Positions 55,700 through 64,000 of a stretch of DNA of 64,000 nt are shown piece after piece; positions within the stretch are counted from its first letter, which is position 1; each line of letters begins with the position of its first letter. The position numbers and the translations under genes are program-made. Origin of the DNA: Platerodrilus igneus (Eukaryota > Arthropoda > Insecta > Coleoptera > Lycidae). The notes under the pieces are model-generated. The model ran no database searches. It had not been told where the DNA came from and saw only the letters and a program-made list of their open reading frames with translations. The stretch is from contig JARFIW010000003.1 of assembly GCA_036346225.1 (NCBI GenBank), positions 5,739,501 through 5,803,500 of the forward strand. The letters are read 5' to 3'.

Positions 55700-57090
55700 G
55701 CAAATAGACAGTTGGGCAAACAACAAAATATGTTTTATTTTCCATGGTCACTGGATTTATTATTTTCGAGATGTCATAGTTTGATCTTCGTATCTTTACG
55801 GTCTTTCGTTTTTAAAATGAGTGGAGATTCAACTCGGAATTGGCATTGGAACCGAAAATGCATAATTTTCAAATTAATAAGATGTGGATTAATTCGTATC
55901 TTTTCTGGAAAAGAGGAGTATGTCAGGTTGTCCTACTTTGCAGTATAACTATTTAAGGATTTTGACTGTACTGTAAAGTTCTTGTAAATATTAAACAAAT
56001 ATACTTATAAAAGAATTTGTATAGAAATGAATATCTCTGATAATGCAGTTTAAGCTTCTTGCCTAAAATACAAATAACTACAATATGGAAATAACTAATA
56101 ACAAATGCGATACGCCTTCTTAAACAAACATGGTTTATCAAAACAGCGAAAATTTGCCGTTCTCGAGTAATTTTTTCGTAGATTATTTTATGTAAATATT
56201 TTTATGTGCAATTCATAACGAGAATGTTTGGAGACTGTAATTTTTATTACTTTGGTCAAGTTTACTGTTGATCGATATACGTTCTTTTCACAGATAAAAG
56301 TCTAAGTCTGCAAAAGCAGCCTAAAGTTTAAAGCAATGCCCTGCTTGAATTACGCATAGAAAAACGAAGAACTATTTGTAGTTGCTGTGGATAAACACAT
56401 TTGTAGCATGTTTAGCACAGAATTCATTGCGTCAAAGAGAGAATCATTCTCACTTTACACATAAATAGATTTAATAGTGTAATGTCATGAAAATTTGTAC
56501 TATGTATTCCAGCAATCGACAACATACTTATTACAGAGTTCTTGTTGTGCCCACTGCAGCGTCCAGAGAACTGAAATTCAATTAGGCACTTCTCTGTTGT
56601 ACACAACTTGCAAATTTCGGACGAACCACACTCACCTAGGTCTTCGTGTCAAGCGTAGCTGTACAAGAGTTATCGACAATGTTGTAAGAAGTTAGATTGA
56701 AATTAATAAAATAGTTGTTAGCACTTCTATTGCTGACTAGTAGATACAAGAATTGCTGTACATTTTATGTTCTTTTTGTTTTACTAATTTCTTCACTAAG
56801 TGTTAAATTTGTTCTTTTATGGTCACTACGTTACGCCCGACGGAGTACCCTGGAAAACTCTGCGCTAGGTTTATCAGGCCAATTTAAAAATTCACTCATA
56901 AAAAAGTTCCGTACATTGTTCTAACTGGTAACTCACAATGAAAATATTTCGTTGACGTTTTAGGCCTCCAATGATGGAAGTCTGCTTGTGGAAACCCACT
57001 TGAATTGCTGAATAAAGCAGTGCTGCCCAATCTATTCTGACAATTGCTGTTTTGTTTCTTTCTTATGCTTCACCGGTGTTCCAGATTCTG
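55700..57090. other. No gene seen
   Basis: AT-rich, without motif-bearing frames or shared repeats. Confidence 0.4.
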
Positions 57091-57093
57091 TGA

Positions 57094-57441
57094 TTAGCTC
57101 CATATACTTTCTATAGCCTTTTCTGAAACTCCTAATGGAAATGGTCTATGCACTTGCTGACGATTTGTGTTGCAAGGTTGTCGCCTAAATTTGCCTTGTG
57201 ACAGTGCCTGCTCGACCCGTATTGATTTATACTTTAAATTTTTCTGCTCATAAAAATTTTTGTTCAACTTTCGATTCCAATCTTTCATTTCGAAAATCTT
57301 CTGACAATACATTGCAGCTTTGCTAAAAATACCGAAGGTTATGTATGTCATATTGACGATAACTCTCAATGTTTTTATTTTACTGATATTTTTTAACGCT
57401 AACGCACCTCCGCCCACCGTAGTGCTTATACGATTTTCCAT
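57094..57441 (-). CDS. Unrecognised 115-codon ORF
   Basis: One of the longer frames in the window without transposon motifs, starting MENRISTTVGGGALALKN. It has a basic, Asn/Lys-rich middle (EMKDWNRKLNKNFYEQKNLK) and a Gln/Arg-rich end. No signal peptide or membrane segment is evident. It could be an exon, part of an unrecognised transposon or a chance frame; I cannot name it. It is listed because its length exceeds most chance frames nearby. Confidence 0.2.
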   Translation of the reverse strand: MENRISTTVGGGALALKNISKIKTLRVIVNMTYITFGIFSKAAMYCQKIFEMKDWNRKLNKNFYEQKNLKYKSIRVEQALSQGKFRRQPCNTNRQQVHRPFPLGVSEKAIESIWS

Positions 57442-57607
57442 CCAATCCGCATAATTTTATAGTGGTCTAGCATTATGGTATGAACTAAGTAAGTCTATTT
57501 CGCTGCTTTTCATGTCACAGATTCCACATGGTGGATGAGCATCATAGCTGTAATGAAGACTTCTTGTTGAATGCGTACCCGATTTAAATTTGTCTATTTT
57601 CTAACCG

Positions 57608-57758
57608 AATCACCTGTTTCGGTGGCTAAATTTTTGTTAACCTCTCCAAATACAAATGAATGGTTACAGGTTCGAATCCTATCCGAGATCTTATATTTTC
57701 CTTCCTTCAATTACTAGCTTGATTTGAAATAGTTCCTTTAATTTTGCACAAAAGCAAA
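57608..57758 (+). repeat. tRNA-derived SINE, family 2 (copy G2)
   Basis: Degraded A-box region (TCGGTGGCTAAATTTTTG), good B box (GGTTCGAATCC), then CTTATATTTTCCTTCCTTCA, TTACTAGCTTGATTTGAAAT and ATTTTGCACAAAAG. The body matches copy G1 closely. Confidence 0.65.
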
Positions 57759-57759
57759 A

Positions 57760-58730
57760 TAATCAGGAAATAATAGAAACATACATGTAACTTCTTCTAT
57801 AACTGCCGACATTCAGCGATCAGTATTTCAGGAGGAACTTGGAAAGATCTTTCAAGGGCAGTAGATAAATAGAAAAAATGAACTGAAATCCCCGAACAAA
57901 AATAGATACCAAAACAGCTAAAAAGTAAACTATGAAACTATCAAAAGTGACAAAGCACCCCTCGCAGTACAGACGTCAAATTGGATGAAAAATTCAAGTA
58001 TTAAATTTACAGCAGAATTTATCAAAGGCAGGACACTGTTGTTACTAATGCTCCACTTGATTTTTCAGGACATCTCACTTTACTGAACACAGCATTCTAA
58101 TAAGCATAATGCTAAATCAATAATTCTGTAAATTACGTCAGTTTGCTACTACATGATGACAATAGCGGATAGGAGACCTATGCCGCTTACAAATCTTACT
58201 AAAAATTTCAGGAGAGATAGCCTGAGTTTCAATTAACATAGAGCAAAGGAAGAGAACCCGTTCTTAGTAAAGCATTGATAGTTGAAGCACTCTAAGATAC
58301 TCTACTAAATACTTAAAAGCAAGCAGCTACGGGCTACGAATTATGATAATTAGAGAGGTACTTTATGGTTGTTTGCACTAAACTGTGTGCTTGGTCAACT
58401 ATGCATGCAGACAGAGGTCACACTATAGCCAACAAAGTTATTGGCGCTTTCAAGATGATTGCAGTACAAGTGGTTTTAGTTCAATACAGGAATAACTTTG
58501 CATAACTACGTCCTCTACTGATTGATCTGCATATTCATATTAATTAAAGGTTGATATGAGAATGCTATATCGTATTAAATAGATTAACGATAACATTAAA
58601 ATTTTGTACTGAGAACCTGGAACAAGCAGCGATAAGGTAACTGAAGTTACATCAGTACTCTTTGCACGAGATTTTAATATCGTCATGAACTAATATTATG
58701 AGTTACCGCGAATGTGGAATATACCCGGTG
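57760..58730. other. No gene seen
   Basis: AT-rich non-coding sequence. Confidence 0.4.
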
Positions 58731-58734
58731 TCCA

Positions 58735-59710
58735 TAGTTGATTACCCTGATAACATAATGTGATGTAGCTCTTCAATGAACACTTTTAATAAAACAGACA
58801 TTATGTATTGGTGTATACACACTTAAAATTGTGCACTAAATGAAAAATTTAATAAACATGTGTAGCACGCAAAATGTCCAACCGATATTCGATTTCATGC
58901 CACACATACTGCAGCATATGTGGTGCGACACCTTCGGTTGCATCTCTGATGCGTTGTTTCAAGGTCGCAAAATCTAGAAACACCGTTTTGTAAACCACTT
59001 TTTTAATATACCCCAAAGAAAGAAATCTAAGGGTAAGGGGGTAATATCCGGGATTCTGGGTCGTGTTATTGGGCCATCTCTGCCAATCTACCGACTTGGG
59101 AAAGTTTCATTTATTCGAATGTGTAGAGCCCAGTGAGAAGGAGCACCATCTTGCTGAAAGATGACGGTCGGTTGCATTTCCTGTAGCTGGGAAATGGCAC
59201 AGTTTGTTAATATATCCAGGTACACATTTGCATAAACTCATCTTTCAAGTAAGAAACTAACTGTTTTTAACGTGTTCTCTTATCATATGTGAGTTTTTGA
59301 CGTCCAGATTTACAAGTTATGCCCGTTAACTACTCCGCTTACATCAAATGTAACCTCATCGGGAAAAACAAATCCGTTGTAAAAAGTCATTATCCTCATA
59401 TATTCGCTGTCGCGTGTCGTTAACAAATTCTTCACGTTTTTGACGACCATCTTGGTGTAATGCCTGAACAATTTGGACTTTGTAAGCACACAACTTTAGA
59501 TGCTTACGTACCACTTTGTGAACTTTACTCTGTGGTACTTGAAGTTTGCGTGAAGCCCGCCTAATTGATTGTTGAGGTGACCTAGTGAACAACGTTAGAA
59601 TCATCTCTAAAGTTCTTCAAAAGCTGATGGTCTACCACTGCCTTTATCCTTATGCACTGATCCTGTCGCAAAAACTAGACGTCAAATTTATTTCATTCTT
59701 CGAAATGCGT
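58735..59710 (-). pseudogene. Mariner-like (DDE_3 type) transposase relic
   Basis: The minus-strand frame at 59356-59604 encodes FTRSPQQSIRRASRKLQVPQ, SKVHKVVRKHLKLCAYKVQ and EDNDFLQRICF, the HTH and linker of a mariner-like transposase common in insects. Continuing in broken frames come FPDEVTFDVSG (first Asp block), VIFQQDGAPSHWALHIR (second), GRDGPITRPRIPDITPLPLDFFLWG (third) and a C-terminal VWHEIEYRLD. The 3' end carries TACCCGGTGTCCATAGTTG at about 58721-58739, a terminus-like sequence. Multiple stops; inactive. Confidence 0.8.
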
Positions 59711-59754
59711 ACTTGAGAATGTCCTTCCTCTTTATACACTGAACCCGATAGACC

Positions 59755-60753
59755 CTATGGATTTACGTCGGTTGAAACAGCTACTTCGGAATGTTTTCCT
59801 AGTATACTATTTGCAATTCTTTTTTTATTGGCCACAGAATTTTCGACGTAGCTTTCTGCCACTGTACTGGATTTCCAGCCGCCATGTTGCTTAATGTTTA
59901 AATTTTCAACCCCTGAATCTGAGAGCAATAATGCAGATGATCGCTGGAAACAATGCCGTGTATACGCAGCAACATTTGGTAAACCAAGATGTCGAGCAAT
60001 TAATTTTGGTAAATTGCCAAATGTATTTACACCTACAGGCTGCATTTCGCATTTGTTACTAGAATGTTTAACAAAAAACAGTTTTGCTGTGTAATTGGTG
60101 GTCTAAGGTTGACATATTTTCGAATAATATCACTTAAATTTTCCCTTTATCCAAAAATATTACTATTTGTGACCACAAATTCTCCTATCACCTATGTTTT
60201 TGTGTTTGAAATAGTAATTTTGAAAAAAAATTTCCCTCATCTACAACATCACTGATACGTATGTTAGTTAGTTCCGCTTTTCTACATGCATTGGCAACTC
60301 CAATAATCTTTGCCACCTAAAATAATCAATGCATCAAAAACAATGTTTTAAAAATGCTGACAGCAAAAAAACGTATTGCCATCAGCCTCTCTAATAAATT
60401 TCAAAGTTGTCTTTTGTAAAAATCACACATTTTTTGGCATGACAACCCACAGATCTTCTCTTTAGAAATGCTACTAAAGTGGTATATTTGTGGACGTTAA
60501 AATTTCTTTTGACATTAAGTTCTGCCCTTAATATAGACTAGGTACTCCAAAGTGTAGATGCCTTATGGTTTTCAGCGTTTTGAAGTATGCTAGTTTCACA
60601 AACCTTTTTTACTCCTTTCTCGTGACACCATTTTTCAAACTTCTTATACGCTTCTTCGTACCCATTCCTAGACTTGCCTGGAATTATCGAATTTATAGCC
60701 AAATTCGCATACTCTTCTATTTCGGAAGGTATATCTAATTCCGAATCGTTCAT
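59755..60753 (-). pseudogene. Crypton tyrosine-recombinase relic
   Basis: The start MNDSELDIPSEIEEYANLAI at 60753 leads an N-terminal core-binding domain (IPGKSRNGYEEAYKKFEKWC, STLWST). After a stop, frames continue with LNVKRNFNVHKYTTLVAFLK, then VANACRKAELTNIRISDV with the first catalytic Arg, and finally QPVGVNTFGNLPKLIARHLG, YTRHCFQRSSALL, HGGWKSSTVAESYVE. The H-x-x-R box reads H-C-F-Q, so the second Arg is lost; the nucleophile Tyr (AESYV) is present. Cryptons insert through a tyrosine recombinase and lack inverted ends. The middle 0.4 kb has several stops. Inactive. Confidence 0.8.
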
Positions 60754-60921
60754 TTTCGATTTAATTTGGAATCAAAAATTCAGCACTGACAAAAGCTATT
60801 TAAATAAATATCAATTCCACAGCAGCGCTCAGGTAAAGCGACGAAACTGAATTGTTACATTTGATGAAACCGCACAATCTTTATTATATTTTAAAGCGGG
60901 GTTAGATAAAATATTGTACAC

Positions 60922-61034
60922 GTTATGAAACCCTAATTTTATTTGACTCATAATTTGCAAAACTCGTTCACTGACTGCGTTCGCTCGTTTTGGCAAATAT
61001 TACATTCGTCAAATAAAATTAGTCTTTTCATAAC
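60922..61034. repeat. Large imperfect palindrome between Crypton and hAT
   Basis: GTTATGAAACCCTAATTTTA...TTTGCAAAACTCG pairs with CGTTTTGGCAAATATTA...TAAAATTAGTCTTTTCATAAC. Each arm is about 50 bp, including perfect blocks TAATTTTATTTGAC/GTCAAATAAAATTA and GTTATGAAA/TTTCATAAC, with a small GC-richer loop (TTCACTGACTGCGTTCG). It lies about 170 bp upstream of the Crypton start and just before the hAT frame. Confidence 0.8.
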
Positions 61035-61506
61035 TGGTTAGTAAATATCTATCAGCAACAAAGTTTGTGTCACTATCATGTTTCGTTTTTCCTCGGCGAT
61101 CATGTATTGTCAATGTAGAAGAGTACAAATTCTATTACAAACAACAATGGGAAAAAATACACAAATGGTTACGGTTGTTCTATCGTGAGGGTGTGGGTTA
61201 TTGCGCTTCCTGCATTGCTTTCAGTAAAATAGGAAAGTCTTCATATGTAGGAAATGGTCATAACGATTGGAAGCACACCATGGAAGATAAGAATGGTGCC
61301 CCTACTGTACATGGAAAAGCGCCAGACCATATAAATGGCGTTGAAATCTCAGAGAATTTTATTCTGTTTAGGCAACAAGCAAAGTATTACCGAAAGTTTA
61401 TGCACTGCATACAAAAAAAAATAAACAAAAATCGTTTAACACTATTGTCTGTAACCAAAACCATTGTTGTAATGGAAAAAAACATTTCGTTCCGTGGACA
61501 TAACTG

Positions 61507-61755
61507 AAGGGTTCGTATCCCGACACGGTCCGCTTGAAAAATGTTAGGCGAACATTTTTCACAAAAATACACCCTCGTTCGGATGAGAGGTAAAATGGAG
61601 ATCCCGTGTGTGAGTGTTGTCACGCACGTTAAAGATCCCTACCTTGCTTGGAACAGCAAGGGTTCGGCAAAATTTCAAATTTTCCAGGCTAAAAAAAAAC
61701 TCGCTTCCTGGCCAATGTAGTACCTTCGGGTGGAGCATTGAAAAATCACATGTAA
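61507..61755 (+). repeat. tRNA-derived SINE, family 1 (copy S6, 5'-truncated)
   Basis: It begins inside the B box (AAGGGTTCGTATCCCGACAC) and continues with the body to the 3' end (GGAGCATTGAAAAATCACAT). It is flanked by an 11-bp direct repeat GGWCATAACTG (61496-61506 and 61756-61766, one mismatch) that lies within hAT coding sequence, so the insertion boundary is certain. The head was lost at insertion. Confidence 0.92.
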
Positions 61756-62133
61756 GGTCATAACTGGAATCAATCTGAAAAAAGGGAAGGTAGAAAGTTC
61801 GATGAATTACGTAACTTTCGAGCGGAGTGTAACATTCAGTTGAAACATCATTTGTCTACTGCATCGAATAATGCAAAATACACGCCACTAAACGTTCTGA
61901 ATGAATTAATTAGATGTCGAGAAAATTAAATTAGCTTCACATTAATACAGAAAGTTAACGAAGCTCATTATTTTTCTGTATTGGATGATGAGACAATGGA
62001 TGTAGCCTGCATTGAACAGATGCCATTGTGCATACAACATGTGAATTTTGATCAGCAGATACCTGTAATGAATGAAGAGTTTATGGGTTTTGTTGCAATA
62101 TAACGAGAAACAAATGTTGAAGCACCAGCAATA

Positions 62134-62423
62134 CTACATTTGATTTCTTAATGCTCCACCCGAAGGCACTACACTGGCTAGAAAGCGAGGTTTTTTACCT
62201 GAAAATTTCGAATTTTTCCGATTCCTTGCTATTTCAAGGAAGTTAGGGATCTTGAATATGCGTGGCAACACATACGGAATCACATTTTACCTCTCATCCG
62301 AACGAGGGCGTATTTGTGTGAAAAATTCTTGCCTAATATTTTTCAAGTGAACCGTGTATGTATTCGAACCCGGAACCTTGGGCTTAGTAGTCACACGCAT
62401 ACCAACTGAGCCACGGAGCCTCC
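62134..62423 (-). repeat. tRNA-derived SINE, family 1 (copy S7)
   Basis: Reverse-oriented, full-length but diverged copy: 3' end CTACATTTGATTTCTTAATG, body TCCGAACGAGGGCGTATTT, B box region GTATTCGAACCC, head GAGCCACGGAGCC. It interrupts the hAT coding order between the first and second catalytic blocks. A short GCAAT is shared by both flanks; a longer target duplication is not clear. Confidence 0.85.
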
Positions 62424-63769
62424 TGGCAATGGCGACAACAAAAATGGCAACTATAGAGTCTTAGGAATTGTCCTTAAATAATCTGAGAGAACAACGTAAT
62501 AATGGTGCGGCGATCATGAGCGGTACGATCTCTGGTGTGCAGCAACGTAGTCGTGCATTGCAACCAAAACAATATACACGCATTGCAAGAGTCATTGTTA
62601 AACGTGGTACTTGTGCACAGTGTTTTTGGAAATACCTTTGGTTAGAAATATGATAGGGTTCGTAGAAAATATTGCAGCGTTTTCTTTCGATGTGGCCAAA
62701 GGAAATCTATTTTAAAAGACAAGATATGTGATTAAAATAATAATGTGATAGAGACGAGCTAGAGACTGTGATCTTTTGTGACGACGTGTCATGTGAAAAC
62801 ATACCAAATGATTTCATAAAGAGTGGAAATAGTAAAAGCATTCTTCCCAGTGCGACTCGGGGTGGAATTCGCATAACTACCCTTGGTACGTATTTAGCTC
62901 ACTTCTATGCCATACAAAACACTAGAACTGAAAGTCTCGTCCGCTTCCTCGAATGCAAAATCCGCTCGTGAAACACTTATTAACACGGAGAGTTTTGATA
63001 TCATTGTCGCTGCAGTTGTGCACAATATATGCTAAGGTACTCTCATCCTCTTACAACAGCGCTTCAACGAAAAGACAAACATTATTGAGGCATATTCTGA
63101 AGCTCAGGAGACAAAAGTATCAATTTCGAAATTACGAAATAATGGATCGTTCCACGCCATCTTTACGAAGGCATTCAATATTGTTCCAAAAAGAGGATTA
63201 TTGTGAGACTACAATATCGGTGCAATATTCTAACAACATTATGAACGTAATTTGTTCTATCCCTTAACTGATTACTGTGTAACTAAACTTGACACAAGAT
63301 TACTAAAAGCCACGAACCCCTGCTACTGGTCAATGTTTTGGCGTCTCATTGTGTAACAAGGGTAAGTGATCAAGAAGCCATTCACTTATTGCGACAAAGA
63401 TTTGCCATAAACTTATACTCGTACAAAAACTTACTAGCTGACAACAAACTTGAAAATAAAAAATATAAAACAATATCGGATTTGAAAGAGTGTTTGAAAC
63501 TAGCATCGTCAGACTACTTCCCAAACATTCACATAACCTTGCCGGTCGCAAATTGCAGTTGCGAACGAAGTGTCTTTGCTTTGCAAATGTTGAAAACATG
63601 ATGGAGGTCCATGAATACCGAAGGAGTTTGTGGACTAGCCCTGCTACATGTGCACCGATCCGAAGTTGATGTCCATCCTATGTAAATTTTAGAACGTTGG
63701 AATTCTATTGAGCATAGGCGAATGAATAGCCCTTGAGTAGATTGACACCAACACGTAAGTCGGAACAAG

Positions 63770-64000
63770 TATTTTAATTCAATATTACTAACTTTCGAGT
63801 GTTCAGAGTGTTCGTGTGTGTTTTTTTGGGTTTTATACTTATTGTGTATATTTTATTTGTGATGGACTTTTATTATTTTTAACTATTTTCAAATTATTCG
63901 TTTAGTTTGTTTTAGTAATTACAATAAATTAAAGGTAAACTGCAACTAAACCTAAATGAAACATTAATTTTTCCTATTAGGTTATTAAAAATTAATTTTA
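63770..64000. other. No gene seen
   Basis: AT-rich sequence after the hAT relic to the window edge; nothing supported. Confidence 0.4.

Larger units (their letters stand above)
61067..63765 (+). pseudogene. hAT transposase relic (TTF-finger/ZMYM-like type), split by two SINEs
   Basis: Segment 1 (61067-61506): TTF-type BED-like region (EEYKFYYKQQWEKIHKWL, GVGYCASCIAFSK, NDWKHTMEDKNGAPTVHGK) up to FRGHN. Segment 2 (61756-62133): WNQSEKREGRKFDELRNFRA, LDDETMDVACIEQMPLCIQH, i.e. the first catalytic Asp block. Segment 3 (62424-63765): NLREQRNNGAAIMSGTISGV (second block), broken middle (LSLQLCTIYAKVLSSS), then at 63338-63601 the dimerisation domain (ASSDYFPNIHITLPVANCSC, ERSVFALQMLKT) and a trailing GLALLHVHRSEVDV in another frame. 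Numerous stops and frameshifts. The coding order is colinear, so the SINEs entered an existing hAT copy. Confidence 0.85.

Noticed and set aside
59894..60255. Plus-strand open frames over the Crypton
   Set aside because: They are shadows of the minus-strand recombinase, which has recognisable motifs.

Overview
The window looks like AT-rich nuclear DNA from an arthropod, most likely an insect with a large, transposon-rich genome. The evidence is the complement of elements: several mariner lineages, pogo/Tigger, hAT, a Crypton, Ty3/gypsy, a Penelope-like element, RTE/Jockey-type LINEs and tRNA-derived SINEs. There are also many (TA)n tracts, no operon structure, and no intact host gene that I can recognise. 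The species cannot be assigned from the sequence alone. Almost every recognisable coding stretch is a decayed transposable element.

Layout. 1-0.3 kb: Jockey-like endonuclease fragment. 2.3-5.9 kb: a pile of 3' ends of one LINE family interleaved with a tRNA-derived SINE (family 1). 6.8-7.2 kb: promoter-like, motif-rich block, the only candidate for host regulatory DNA. 7.6-9.45 kb: minisatellite plus ~333-bp tandem units ending in an inverted unit (foldback-like). 9.6-9.9 kb: SINE with a perfect 13-bp target duplication. 11.4-12.3 kb: 0.9-kb element with terminal inverted repeats, a 12-bp target duplication, long palindromes and a hammerhead-ribozyme-like motif. 14.5-15.9 kb: mariner relic. 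16.2-17.75, 30.4-32.2 and 49.6-51.4 kb: three copies of one unnamed 1.6-1.8-kb element with short inverted termini, next to TA repeats. 24.9-25.7 kb: retrozyme-like array with 300-bp monomers, each carrying a minimal type I hammerhead motif. 26.9-29.0 kb: gypsy pol relic. 37.2-40.3 kb: pogo/Tigger transposase gene interrupted by an almost intact 1.3-kb DD41D mariner. 41.7-44.7 kb: Penelope-like element in an inverted pair, beside an A-B-A templated duplication. 47.9-59.7 kb: more mariner relics, a long foldback MITE and SINEs. 59.75-60.75 kb: Crypton tyrosine recombinase relic. 61.07-63.77 kb: hAT relic split by two SINE insertions.

The most interesting signal is the set of hammerhead-like self-cleaving motifs. 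One is a 300-bp-periodic array in which stem changes are largely compensated and stem III is a palindrome, as expected for a hammerhead acting as a dimer. A diverged solo copy lies at 40.7 kb. A second motif of the same architecture but different sequence lies in the 11.4-kb element. Degenerate versions sit in both arms of the Penelope-like element. This resembles the published animal retrozyme / Penelope-like hammerhead system: non-autonomous ribozyme-bearing circular-RNA elements alongside a candidate autonomous partner. The motifs were read directly from the sequence; activity and mobility are inference.
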